Source: Shewanella sp. c952
GTDB taxonomy: Bacteria; Pseudomonadota; Gammaproteobacteria; Enterobacterales; Shewanellaceae
Reading direction: 5' to 3'
DNA: 64,000 bases
Assembly (NCBI RefSeq): GCF_019654975.1
Contig: NZ_BPEW01000016.1
Coordinates: forward strand, 1-64,000
In this document: positions 1-9,089 of the stretch, one piece after another
Layout: each line of letters begins with the position of its first letter
How positions within the stretch are numbered: the first letter of the stretch is position 1
The notes under the pieces: model-generated
Told to the model about the DNA's origin: nothing
Databases searched by the model: none
The model's input: only the letters and a program-made list of their open reading frames with translations
Program-made: the position numbers and the translations under genes

Positions 1-77
<77 letters not shown>

Positions 78-122
78 ATTCTTTAATAATAGAATAAAAA
101 AATTATTAACTTAGATATAATA

Positions 123-232
123 CGGACGAAGTATAAAGCTACTCGGACTCAATTTTTTTTATAAAACTGTTTTATAAGCTTGGCGAAGATCGTTGCCCTG
201 CTCTATTAATAGTAATCAAGCTCCGGTAACCA
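123..232 (+). pseudogene. decayed tRNA-fMet-like copy
   Basis: Between the intact tRNA and its terminator lies a stretch that follows the tRNA in order: a D-arm-like segment, AGCTACTCGGACTCAA resembling AGCTCGTCGGGCTCATA, then GCGAAGATCGTTG resembling CCGAAGGTCGTTG, and a 3' end CTCCGGTAACCA resembling CTCCCGCAACCA. Two AT-rich insertions interrupt it; the first contains the perfect hairpin TTATAAAAC-T-GTTTTATAA at 159-177. I read this as the eroded second member of a tandem initiator tRNA array. It cannot fold as a tRNA. Confidence 0.5.
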
Positions 233-252
233 ATTTATAATTAAGTAGTAGG

Positions 253-273
253 CCAGCGAAAGCTGGTTTTTTT
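253..273 (+). terminator. rho-independent terminator of tRNA unit
   Basis: CCAGC-GAAA-GCTGG stem with a stable GNRA tetraloop, followed by seven T. It lies just after the decayed tRNA copy, so it probably once ended a two-gene tRNA transcript. Confidence 0.8.
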
Positions 274-320
274 GTACTTAAAATTCAGCTAAGACCTACT
301 ACCCTTTATGCTACTTTACA

Positions 321-341
321 GCTTACTACCAGATAGTAAGC
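321..341. other. hairpin after galK 3' end
   Basis: GCTTACTA-CCAGA-TAGTAAGC is a perfect 8-bp inverted repeat 22 bases beyond the galK stop. It has no T-run, so termination is unproven. A related AGTAAGC-A-GCTTACT hairpin lies beyond the 3' end of the PLP enzyme gene at 2009-2023. Confidence 0.4.
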
Positions 342-362
342 TCGTCAGGCTTAATGTCACTT

Positions 363-1505
363 TCAGGCAAATGCTCCATTTTTTGCACTGCATTGATAAA
401 TACTAGGCTCCAAACCATATTCCTTCTGGTAATGTTCTTCTACTGCTCTTACGGTAGATAAAACCAATTCTGTTGGCGTTAATGCCACTACGCAACCTCC
501 GAATCCGCCGCCAGTCATTCGAACCCCGCCCTTATTCCCCAATACCTTGTTGATAATCTCTACCAAAAAATTTAACTCTGGTGTAGAAACTTCAAAATCA
601 TCCCTGAGTGAATGGTGAGACTCCTGCATTAACCTGCTCATGGTTTTCATGTCTTTGTTAGCCAAAGCAGAATGTGCATTTATAGTGCGGGTGTTTTCAG
701 AGATCACATGCCGAGCACGGCGATAGAGAACGGCAGGTAATACGCTATGCTCGCTTTGTAATTGTTCAAGGGTAACATCTCTCAACGCTTTAACTTTAAA
801 GTGGGAGGCGACTGCCTCACACTGCTCTCTTCTTAAATTGTACTCACTGTCTACCAGTGTACGCTTCACATTTGTGTTAACAATAACTAATGAGAGTCCA
901 TCAGGAATAGGTGCATGCTCGTAGGCTAGGCTGTCGCAATCAAGTAGCATTGCGTGACCTTGAATTCCGCAAGCAGAAACTAGTTGATCCATAATACCGC
1001 AATTACACCCTACAAAATCACGCTCAGCGCTTTGGGCAATGAGCGCTGCTTGAATCCCATTGATGGGCAGCTGATTTAGCTCTGCAAGCGCCTTAACGAT
1101 AGCGATTTCAAAACTTGCTGATGAGCTCAAACCTGCACCTTGTGGTACATTTCCTTTCACCATTAAGTCTACACCGTGCAGATCTGGATACACGTTAAGC
1201 AGCGAAAGAATCGTACCTCTAACGTAGTTACTCCACATGCTCGTGTCACTGAACTGGATATTACTTAGCTCAAAGCACTCAATTTCATTATCGCAGTCCA
1301 CTGCGACTACCCTTACTAAATCATCGTTTCGATTGCGGGCAGCGATATCTGTTCCAAAATTAATAGCAGCCGGTAATACAAAGCCATCATTGTAGTCGGT
1401 GTGATCACCGATGAGATTCACTCTGCCGGGGGCATGTACTACCACTTCAGCCGTAAACGAAAAATATTCAGCAAACATTGAGGATATATCCAAATTAACA
1501 GTCAT
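363..1505 (-). CDS. galK: galactokinase
   Basis: GHMP-family galactokinase, phosphorylating alpha-D-galactose at O1 in the Leloir pathway (cytoplasm). All three family signatures are present: GRVNLIGDHTDYNDGF near residues 27-42, the ATP-binding GAGLSSSAS loop near 123, and TGGGFGGC near 335. The 380-residue length is normal. An upstream in-frame TTG exists at 1511, but the ATG at 1505 has GGAG about nine bases ahead and is preferred. No galT, galE or galM is next to it, which is unusual; the nearest related genes are the GH97 enzyme and MelR-like regulator about 4-9 kb away. A small reading frame overlaps its start. Confidence 0.96.
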   Translation of the reverse strand: MTVNLDISSMFAEYFSFTAEVVVHAPGRVNLIGDHTDYNDGFVLPAAINFGTDIAARNRNDDLVRVVAVDCDNEIECFELSNIQFSDTSMWSNYVRGTILSLLNVYPDLHGVDLMVKGNVPQGAGLSSSASFEIAIVKALAELNQLPINGIQAALIAQSAERDFVGCNCGIMDQLVSACGIQGHAMLLDCDSLAYEHAPIPDGLSLVIVNTNVKRTLVDSEYNLRREQCEAVASHFKVKALRDVTLEQLQSEHSVLPAVLYRRARHVISENTRTINAHSALANKDMKTMSRLMQESHHSLRDDFEVSTPELNFLVEIINKVLGNKGGVRMTGGGFGGCVVALTPTELVLSTVRAVEEHYQKEYGLEPSIYQCSAKNGAFA

Positions 1506-1638
1506 GAACAAACTCCGGCTTAATGTTTACTAAATTCGATTGGTTCGACTCAACGTCAATCTTTTTTGTCAATCTAACTAATTTTATATTAGATTGTGCT
1601 TCCACCTTATGAGCATCATAGATAAGAAGTAAACGCAT
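1495..1638 (-). CDS. possible 47-aa leader ORF overlapping galK start
   Basis: An ATG with AGGA five to six bases upstream opens a 47-codon frame whose TAA lies inside the first galK codons, an 11-base overlap of the kind that couples translation. The product begins MRLLLIYDAHKVEAQ and is rich in Lys, Asn and Val. I recognise no family. It could be a real coupled small protein, a leader peptide or chance; the ribosome-binding site and the overlap are the only support. Confidence 0.3.
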   Translation of the reverse strand: MRLLLIYDAHKVEAQSNIKLVRLTKKIDVESNQSNLVNIKPEFVHDC

Positions 1639-2038
1639 AATAATTCCTATAGTTGTTTTTATTGGGCGCTTATCTTAACGGTGTGATTGCAACTCTCCAT
1701 TCCCAATAACCGACTTAAAGTTATCGTTTAAACACCTCGAACGTTTTTATACAATATACGCAAATAGTATGTTTCATATGAAAAAAAATAAAACTTCCAT
1801 GACGCTAAAGTTTGATGGCTAAAGCTGTACTAAATGTGTTTACGCTTTCAGGGAATAATGTATTTTAATCGCTACCTTTGGAGTAATTATCCAAGATTAA
1901 CAATGTTCAATGCACAGTAAGATGTGCATTTTGTGGTTAATAGCCAGCATGGTTCTGTATTAAATAAAAATGAGGGAATTTGTAATGACTAACGGGATGG
2001 TAGTGCGCAGTAAGCAGCTTACTACGCTACAACGTAGG
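1639..2038. other. intergenic region upstream of galK
   Basis: About 400 bases without a convincing gene. It should hold the galK promoter (reading leftward). Near its right end, GTAG and CTAC arms at 2000-2030 enclose AGTAAGC-A-GCTTACT, a hairpin beyond the 3' end of the PLP enzyme gene. No clear GalR/LacI-type operator was found. Confidence 0.5.
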
Positions 2039-3226
2039 CTAAATGGTATTTAATGCACTGGTTAGATCATCAATGAGATCGTCAACTTGCTCAAGACCTA
2101 TTGAAATTCGCATATCTCCTAGCGAAATACCCATTTTTGCAAACTGCTCACCGCTTTGCTCTTGCATACAGCTTATCGCCGGCGCATAAATCAGGCTCTC
2201 ATGCCCTCCCCAACTCACGCCGATACTAAATAGCGTCAAATGATTAAAGAATTGTTTAACTAATTCTAAATTATCAGTTTTTAACTTAAAGCTCATTAAA
2301 CCGCTAAAGCCTGTCATTTGTTGTTCAGCAAGTTTCGATTGAGTAAAACTGGCCAAACCAGGATAATTGACAGTTTCTATTTTAGGGTGTTGTTCAAGGA
2401 AATTGGCAACTTTCATTGCGCTCTGCTGATGGCGTTCCATTCGCATATCTAAAGTTCTCAAACTGCGCAGCAACAACGATGCTTCCATAGGTGCCATTTT
2501 TGCGCCCAACAGTTCATATTCTCGGCAATGTATCGAAGCTAGCAATGCATCACTACCAATTAAAACACCCGCAACTATATCACTATGACCACCGAGGTAC
2601 TTTGAACAGGAGTGCACCTCTAAATCAATTCCCATGGTTAATGGTTTTTGAAAAATGGGAGTAGCCCACGTGTTGTCTATCATTGTCGCTATCCCATGCC
2701 GCTTCGCCAGTTTGGCAATTTGTCTTAGGTCTTGCAGTGAGAATACTACCGAAGTTGGGCTTTCAAGATAAACAAGCCGAGTATTCGGTTTAATCTGTGA
2801 CTCTAACTCCTTAAGGCATTCTCCGCTTACAAAGCTCACTTCTACGCCCATTTTGGGGCAAATAAAATCATTAATGAGGCTTATTGCTGGCCCATATATA
2901 TTTTTTAGGGTAATGATATGATCGCCTGCATTTAAAAAATGCAGCATCCCAGCTGAAACTGCGGCCATTCCCGAAGAAAAAAGCTTGGCCTTCTCTCCTT
3001 TAGCTAACTGAGCTATCTTGTTCTCTGTTAGCGCGACTGTTGGGTTATTACCACGGGTATAGATACAGTTGTTGACCTTATCAGTAAAGGCGTCTTGAAT
3101 CGCCTCCCAGCTTTCAAAAGTGAATAACGAGTTCTGATAGATAGGTGGAACCACCGCGCCATAAGGATCAGGTTTAGTTGGTTTATCCCTAACCATTAAC
3201 GTGTCAATGTGCAATTTTTTTTTCAT
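2039..3226 (-). CDS. Cys/Met metabolism PLP-dependent enzyme (MetC-like)
   Basis: Fold-type I PLP enzyme of the cystathionine beta-lyase/gamma-lyase/gamma-synthase family; 395 residues, the family size. The PLP lysine sits in SCSKYLGGHSD, preceded by the cofactor-binding Asp of MIDNTWATP. The C-terminal LFSIGVSWGGHESL strongly resembles the cystathionine beta-lyase signature (SWGGYESL in E. coli MetC), favouring a C-S beta-lyase, although a methionine gamma-lyase role cannot be excluded. It follows the NhaC-family transporter with a one-base gap, so the two are co-transcribed. I infer a linked uptake-and-cleavage role for a sulfur amino acid. No MetJ box was convincing upstream. Confidence 0.85.
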   Translation of the reverse strand: MKKKLHIDTLMVRDKPTKPDPYGAVVPPIYQNSLFTFESWEAIQDAFTDKVNNCIYTRGNNPTVALTENKIAQLAKGEKAKLFSSGMAAVSAGMLHFLNAGDHIITLKNIYGPAISLINDFICPKMGVEVSFVSGECLKELESQIKPNTRLVYLESPTSVVFSLQDLRQIAKLAKRHGIATMIDNTWATPIFQKPLTMGIDLEVHSCSKYLGGHSDIVAGVLIGSDALLASIHCREYELLGAKMAPMEASLLLRSLRTLDMRMERHQQSAMKVANFLEQHPKIETVNYPGLASFTQSKLAEQQMTGFSGLMSFKLKTDNLELVKQFFNHLTLFSIGVSWGGHESLIYAPAISCMQEQSGEQFAKMGISLGDMRISIGLEQVDDLIDDLTSALNTI

Positions 3227-3227
3227 A

Positions 3228-4712
3228 CTAAGCGTGTTCTTCCTTTAACTGTTCGTATTTACTCGAATTTGAAGTAGATTGACTGAACCCTTTATTAAAA
3301 AGCACCAACATGAACGCTAATGGAATATTAACTAAAGACAGTAATTGCCAATGCCAATAGTCGGTAATACTGACGTCTAACGTGGCATAAATAAATATAG
3401 TGGTGGTACTCCAAGGCACTAAACTTTCGATCATCGTTCCGCTGTCCTCTAATGATCGAGAAAGCACCTTTCGTTCAACACCTAGAGCATCGTATTTATT
3501 CTTAAATGACTCGGCGACGATAAAACTATTGGCGTACTGACTTGATGTCATTGCATTGGTAAATGCAGAAGCAAAGAGTGTGCTGCTAATCAGCAGCCTC
3601 GCTGAGTTGATTCTTGTTAATAGAGAGCCCATTAACGTAGGAAAAGCAGAGATACAATCTAATGCACCAACGTACACAAAAACTAGAATAGTGATCATGA
3701 TGGCACTACTTAACGCATAAAGTCCTCCACGATTAAATAACTGTCCAATATTTTGAGGAAGCGGTTCTCCAGTCGCTAGCATTGACACATTAAACCCCTG
3801 ATAAAGAGTTTGAGCAATGTCAGTAACACTTAAGTTTTGAACGAGAAAAGCCAATAAGCAAGCTGAAAACGAAGACAGAATAAGTGTGGGTAGAGGAGGC
3901 ATTCTCATTAAGGAACCGAATAAAATAATTATTACTGGTGCCAATAACAACAAGTTAAACGAAAACAACTGTTCAATGTGAACTAATGTATTTGAAAGTA
4001 ACTGTGTTTCTATCAACTGAGTCGAAATTGCATTGTTAACAGGATAGCTTAAATCACACAGTCCAAAGCCAATAGCAGCGATAACTGCAGAAGGTAGCGT
4101 CGTTACCAACATTGACTGTATGTGCTCGTAGAGCTCTACCCCTGCCGACATTGCTGCAATATTGGTTGTATCTGACAAAGGTGATAATTTATCGCCAAAA
4201 TAAGCACCACCAATAATAGCCCCTGCAGCGATTGCTACATCGGCCTGATAAACCGTCGCGACTGCAATCAGCACCAATCCTATCGTTGCGATAGATCCCC
4301 AAGAGGTTCCCGTGCAGATAGAGAAGAGTATTGGGATCACAAAACAAAGTAGATAGAAATGTTCTACTGATAATGCTTGCAGCGCATAATAAACTAGCAT
4401 CGGGATTGTTCCCGCCATGATCCAGCTACCGATGAGCAACCCAATCGCAAACAATAACAAAATGGTTGGCAGAGCCTGTCCAAGCTTATTTACAATCGCT
4501 TGTTGAATAGAACTCCAGTTAATGCCGATACATAATAGTTGAAAAACCAGCAGGCTCGCAGCTAACAGGAACACTATCTCTAGCGGCAAAGACGGCTGTC
4601 CCAGAATAAGAGGACGAACAATCAACCCATAAAAAACTGAGATTACGAGAAACGAAATAGAAAGTAACGAAGTTAATACCCTCTTCTTTTTGGACTTTGT
4701 CTCAGTATTCAT
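3228..4712 (-). CDS. NhaC-family Na+/H+ antiporter-like transporter
   Basis: A 494-residue inner-membrane protein with about 11-12 hydrophobic segments. It carries the NhaC-family stretch SICTGTSWGSIATIG near residue 130-145 and GGAYFGDKLSPLSDTTNIAA near 170, both conserved in NhaC, MleN and methionine (MetT-type) symporters. The ATG at 4712 is preceded by AAGGACC. It is the first gene of a pair with the MetC-like enzyme. That pairing suggests an amino-acid/sodium transporter at least as well as pure proton antiport; the sequence alone cannot decide the substrate. Confidence 0.85.
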   Translation of the reverse strand: MNTETKSKKKRVLTSLLSISFLVISVFYGLIVRPLILGQPSLPLEIVFLLAASLLVFQLLCIGINWSSIQQAIVNKLGQALPTILLLFAIGLLIGSWIMAGTIPMLVYYALQALSVEHFYLLCFVIPILFSICTGTSWGSIATIGLVLIAVATVYQADVAIAAGAIIGGAYFGDKLSPLSDTTNIAAMSAGVELYEHIQSMLVTTLPSAVIAAIGFGLCDLSYPVNNAISTQLIETQLLSNTLVHIEQLFSFNLLLLAPVIIILFGSLMRMPPLPTLILSSFSACLLAFLVQNLSVTDIAQTLYQGFNVSMLATGEPLPQNIGQLFNRGGLYALSSAIMITILVFVYVGALDCISAFPTLMGSLLTRINSARLLISSTLFASAFTNAMTSSQYANSFIVAESFKNKYDALGVERKVLSRSLEDSGTMIESLVPWSTTTIFIYATLDVSITDYWHWQLLSLVNIPLAFMLVLFNKGFSQSTSNSSKYEQLKEEHA

Positions 4713-4810
4713 GGTTGGTCCTTATTGCTATTACTGCAATTTAATTTTATTACAGCGTCTATAATGTCGTTAAAAAACAGATATCAAAGCGCTCATTTAT
4801 TTGGAATATA

Positions 4811-6793
4811 TTACTTCTTTATAGGGACCAAATGGCCAACCCAACCACCACTCGGTGCCAATACCAAGTTAAGCTTTGTCGACTTGCTAACCACCATTGA
4901 TGCAACTTGATAATCACTCGCATATTTATCAGCATTTAGTCCATCAGTAATATTTTTTAGTTGATATTTCCCTACTTCAAGAAAGGGTAAATCAATACTA
5001 AACTCTCTTGCTTCACTATTACCCATTGCAGCAATAAACCACTCATTTCCACTACGGCGGGCAGAAATGATATGGTCGCTAAGTTTGGCCGAGATGATTA
5101 TAGTTTCGTCCCATACCGTGGGAATGTTGCTTATAAATGCTGTCGACTCATGTTCGTTCAAATAATTTGATGGGCTGTCAGCTAGCATCTGTAGAGGACT
5201 TTCATAGACAACATACATGGCAATTTGGTGGGCACGAGTGGTTTTGCTCATTGGACGGTTAAACACAATACGAAAGTTATCAGGTTGACTATTCACCATC
5301 GCACCAGGGGTATAATCCATTGGGCCTGCCACTTGTCTGATAAAAGGTAGCGTAAGGTTATGCTCTGCTGTGATGTAATCAGCCCACTTATTGTGCTCTA
5401 AGCCTCTAACACCTTCTCGGGTAATAACATTAGGATAGGTCCGTCTGAGCCCTGCTGGTTTATATGAGCCATGAAAGTCGACAAGTAACTGTCTGTTTGC
5501 TGCCTCTTTAGCTATTTTCCAGTAATAGTTGACCATGGCTTGGTCATCGCGTTGCATAAAATCAACTTTAATGCCAGCGGCCCCCCATTGCTCAAAAGTA
5601 TCTAGTGCTAGCATTAACTCATTATCAAGGGTTTTCCAAATAACCCACAAGATAACATCTACGTTTTTTGACTTACCATAATCGATTATCGCTTCTACAT
5701 CGATATCATCAACGACATTAAGCACACTATCTAGATGGTGCCATCCTTCGTCGAGTACAATATATTCAATGCCATATTTCGCTGCGAAATCGATATAGTA
5801 TTTGTAGGTTTCAGTATTGATCCCCGCTTTAAAGTCTACGCCGTGTATATTGTTGGCGTTCCACCAATCCCACGCCACTTGGCCAGGCTTAATCCAAGAA
5901 GGATCAATAGCCATTTCATCAGCAAGTAAGTAACTAAGCTCGTTAGTTAATAGCTCTGCATCATTTTGAGCGATTGCAAGCATTCGCCATGGGTAATGAC
6001 GCCCAACTCCCTGGGTTAGCTTTACATTTTTCGCGTTGAATGCTGCTCGTTGTAGAATTTTTTCATTGCGATCTGATTTCTCTTTAAGCTCCGCCTTAAC
6101 TACGAATTTAGGAAATATCCCTTTTAGCACGTTGCCGCTATCACCTTTTAGCCACATACCTGGGTAATCTTTCAAACCTGTTTCACTAATTACTAGCTTA
6201 AAATCACCGCCATCAACCAGTAAAGGCAAACTGGCAAATTGTGCTGGATTAATAGCATTTAACTGCATTGGCAGGTAAAGACGTTCATTATGAGAAATAA
6301 AGCTTTGCTCTTCGGGGAAAAGCACATCTAGATTCTGGGCGAAGTTAAACTCTGCAGTTTCTGAGATAACCGTAATATCCCCTCCACTGGTGGTACTGAA
6401 TCGGTACCCTAACCCTTGATCAAACAGCCTAAATGTCAGCAGCCAGTTTTGATTAAAAGCCAAAGTAATTTGGTTGTAATGTTCTTTGATATGCTTGGAC
6501 TTCTGCTGTACATGCGGCGTTAATGTTCTGTCCACTTTTGTTCGTGTAACTTTATAAACATTAATACCATTGATTTTGCTGTCGTTACTCGAAAAATCAA
6601 GAGCTGCGATAGCGTTCTTTAATACCGGTTTACCCGCGACATTGACGGAGTAAACAAACGTTTTACCGCTAGATATTTCTAGGGTTATTTGCCCATTTGG
6701 AGAGGCTAGTTTATGCACATCTTCCAGCGCCGAAACAGAAGAACAACATAAGATACCGACAACGCAGCAAAGAATAGCGATGGTCTTTTTCAT
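4811..6793 (-). CDS. GH97 family glycosidase, probable alpha-galactosidase
   Basis: Exported 660-residue protein with an N-terminal signal peptide (cleavage likely after SVSA). The order is that of GH97: an N-terminal beta-sandwich (SPNGQITLEI start), a central (beta/alpha)8 barrel with YIVLDEGW near residue 350 and GIKVDFMQRDDQ near 405, the conserved REGVRGLEHNKW strand, then a small C-terminal beta domain. In GH97, an Asp in the KVDF position is what I would expect of the retaining alpha-galactosidase branch, as opposed to the inverting SusB alpha-glucosidases; this assignment is inference. Neighbouring galK and a MelR-like regulator support an alpha-galactoside substrate. Gene follows the 669-aa enzyme by 94 bases. 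Confidence 0.85.
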   Translation of the reverse strand: MKKTIAILCCVVGILCCSSVSALEDVHKLASPNGQITLEISSGKTFVYSVNVAGKPVLKNAIAALDFSSNDSKINGINVYKVTRTKVDRTLTPHVQQKSKHIKEHYNQITLAFNQNWLLTFRLFDQGLGYRFSTTSGGDITVISETAEFNFAQNLDVLFPEEQSFISHNERLYLPMQLNAINPAQFASLPLLVDGGDFKLVISETGLKDYPGMWLKGDSGNVLKGIFPKFVVKAELKEKSDRNEKILQRAAFNAKNVKLTQGVGRHYPWRMLAIAQNDAELLTNELSYLLADEMAIDPSWIKPGQVAWDWWNANNIHGVDFKAGINTETYKYYIDFAAKYGIEYIVLDEGWHHLDSVLNVVDDIDVEAIIDYGKSKNVDVILWVIWKTLDNELMLALDTFEQWGAAGIKVDFMQRDDQAMVNYYWKIAKEAANRQLLVDFHGSYKPAGLRRTYPNVITREGVRGLEHNKWADYITAEHNLTLPFIRQVAGPMDYTPGAMVNSQPDNFRIVFNRPMSKTTRAHQIAMYVVYESPLQMLADSPSNYLNEHESTAFISNIPTVWDETIIISAKLSDHIISARRSGNEWFIAAMGNSEAREFSIDLPFLEVGKYQLKNITDGLNADKYASDYQVASMVVSKSTKLNLVLAPSGGWVGHLVPIKK

Positions 6794-6887
6794 GCAAAAC
6801 CTTTATTGATACAGGGAAAATATTAAGAAGAGTGAGCCAGAAAGGCTCACTCATTGAGAACAGCTGAAAAGATAGAAACCTGCTGAA

Positions 6888-8897
6888 TTATAGGTTAACA
6901 CTGATGGCAGCTTTACCTTGCCATGGGACCCGCATTACCGGTTTGTTTTCAGGTTTGATAGCCACCTCAAATGCATCTCCTTTGCGACTAACACAAACGT
7001 CAAAGTTGTCCTTGAATGCACGCACATTGTTTAAACACATTTCGTTCCAGCTACTTGGTAGAAATGGGGCAACAGAGAACTGTTTAAATCCTGTCGCTTC
7101 AATACCGAAGATCCCTTCAGTTACCACTCTGGCATAAAGCGCACTTTCTGCCGAAAGATGACGTTGATTGCCTTCGGGCCAAGCTTCTACTGCATAAGGA
7201 ACATGCTCACCTAATAATCGTTTACGAGAGTAATACTTAAAGTAACGCATTGCTGTATCTGTTTCACCCGCAGCAAAAATTCCTCTAAATGCATATAGCG
7301 TAGCGCGATCCCAAAACGTATTATTGCCTGCTTCACTATAAATACCATCAGCGCTCCAAAGCTTATCGGATAAAAGCGCATCTAATGTCCCCTGCTTGCG
7401 GTCGAAAATCCCCATCGTGAAAGGCAGTGCAATCCAAGCTCGTAGCTTTTCGTTTCCTTCAAAGTAACGATAGGTCTCATAACCTTGTACGTTAGCACCA
7501 AAGTAACTTTCGACAGATGAACGCAACTCGACTGCCCGCTGAGCATAGTCTTTTGCAATATCATTACGTCCTAATTCATTATTTAAGTGCACTGATGAAA
7601 CGAGTGCACCATAAGTCAGCATATTAGTGCTCAAGTTATACTTACCTGACGGGAACCGCCCTTCAAGTTCATCGCTATCCGAGGCAATAACCCCCTCTTT
7701 CGACATTTTTCGGTAACTAAACTCTATGCACCAATCTATTAAAGGTAATAGTGATTTAGCTTCCTTTTCATCACCATTAGCAAGCGCAAAACGACTTGCA
7801 CCATAAGCGATCATTGCACAATCGCCTCGATCACCAGCGCCATTCCAGATATCAATGCCTTCAGCAATAATCGAAGATGGGATTGCTGTATATTCAGGAT
7901 TCATAAAGCGAGCAAAGTGTTCATAGCTATTAATGGCAGACTCATTGCCGTTTGCATTGCCTAGATAAGGGAAGAACGGATTGATATATTCGGCTTGATC
8001 GTTTGCCCAAATTGCAGCGTAATAACGTCCTCCACCTGGGCCATGCATTAATCCCCCCTTAGTTCGGTAAATGCTTTCAGCCGCACGTATTTTTGAGAAG
8101 TTAAACATCTGGTTAACGATAGGATCTGGAGTCACAAGCTGCAGATCAGCAGTCAATGCTGCGACATATTGCTGACGTTTTTCAATCTCCTCATCAACAA
8201 TAACATCATAATTCTGTCCCTGCTTAGTCGCTATATATCTAGCATTAACGATGACAGACTGTTCTGGTTTAAGAGTATAGGTGCCAGACTCTTCACTCTG
8301 CGCTTGAATATGATAAATGCCATAAACCCCATCACTTTTTTTAGTGTTAAATGAGTAATCAAGTTTTGAGACATCTAATTCAACACTCTTAGCGCCTTTG
8401 TTGATAAAGGTAAGTCGCTCTACTAACACCGGTAACTTAGTGCTAGGAGAAAGAGTTCTCACTAGAACGATATCTTGCCCTAACGTTGAAGTGAGTGTGA
8501 GTACTCCGTCAAATTCAACATTAACTAACTTTTCGGTTATCGAGGCATTACCGTTAATTGACCATTTTGGAGAAACATCTAAAGCAAAATCATGAATTAA
8601 ACTTGCATGAGTATCGTTCGGTATTGTCCGTAACATCGGCCAAACAAGCTTACGTTTTAAGCTAAGTTTACCTGCAGTATCACTGCCATAATAAATTATG
8701 GCGGACATCTTTTCGCCACTAAATTCAAGATGATCTTCATGGCTATCTTTAACTTGCCAACTTATTTTATCTTGGCCTAACTGCCAGCGGTTATCTAAGG
8801 TGTTGGCTAAATCACCGAGAACATCACTGTCTTTGGCGAAAACCACGTTATGGCAACAGCCTGCGACAACTAACGAGCAGATTAACTTTTTGAACAC
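6888..8897 (-). CDS. exported six-hairpin-type glycosidase, family not recognised
   Basis: 669 residues with a signal sequence; VVAGC at residues 10-14 also fits a lipobox, so it may be a lipoprotein. The N-terminal third looks like an all-beta domain (long alternating strands, LVERLTFINKGAKSVELDV). The remainder looks like an (alpha/alpha)6 barrel: IWANDQAEYINPFF, IWNGAGDRGDCAMIAYGASRFAL, GIYSEAGNNTFWDRATLYAF and AVEAWPEGNQRHLSAES carry acidic residues at helix tips as in inverting six-hairpin glycosidases. I cannot assign a CAZy family. It lies between the MelR-like regulator and the GH97 gene on the same strand, so it probably acts on the same alpha-galactoside-type glycan outside the cytoplasm. 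Confidence 0.6.
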   Translation of the reverse strand: MFKKLICSLVVAGCCHNVVFAKDSDVLGDLANTLDNRWQLGQDKISWQVKDSHEDHLEFSGEKMSAIIYYGSDTAGKLSLKRKLVWPMLRTIPNDTHASLIHDFALDVSPKWSINGNASITEKLVNVEFDGVLTLTSTLGQDIVLVRTLSPSTKLPVLVERLTFINKGAKSVELDVSKLDYSFNTKKSDGVYGIYHIQAQSEESGTYTLKPEQSVIVNARYIATKQGQNYDVIVDEEIEKRQQYVAALTADLQLVTPDPIVNQMFNFSKIRAAESIYRTKGGLMHGPGGGRYYAAIWANDQAEYINPFFPYLGNANGNESAINSYEHFARFMNPEYTAIPSSIIAEGIDIWNGAGDRGDCAMIAYGASRFALANGDEKEAKSLLPLIDWCIEFSYRKMSKEGVIASDSDELEGRFPSGKYNLSTNMLTYGALVSSVHLNNELGRNDIAKDYAQRAVELRSSVESYFGANVQGYETYRYFEGNEKLRAWIALPFTMGIFDRKQGTLDALLSDKLWSADGIYSEAGNNTFWDRATLYAFRGIFAAGETDTAMRYFKYYSRKRLLGEHVPYAVEAWPEGNQRHLSAESALYARVVTEGIFGIEATGFKQFSVAPFLPSSWNEMCLNNVRAFKDNFDVCVSRKGDAFEVAIKPENKPVMRVPWQGKAAISVNL

Positions 8898-9089
8898 GAG
8901 ATACTCCTAACTGCTTTGCAGCACTTTTATCGTTCTTATTCGCCTTATTGCAGCAAATTATTGGTATTTTAACTCATGATATTTTGACGAAAACTTCTCG
9001 AAAAATAACATTCTGAGTGAATTTCACTTTTTACTTATCAACAGCAACCAATTACTGCGCAGTTGAGCTGAATTTTTCTGATGGGATAA

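Noticed and set aside
1700..1860. LacI/GalR-type operator upstream of galK (CGTTTAAAC, GTGTTTACGC)
   Set aside because: Only isolated half-sites; no symmetrical full operator.
4725..4790. Possible MetJ box upstream of the NhaC-family gene (AGCGTCTA-TAATGTCG)
   Set aside because: Only about half of the AGACGTCT tandem consensus is matched; too weak to call.
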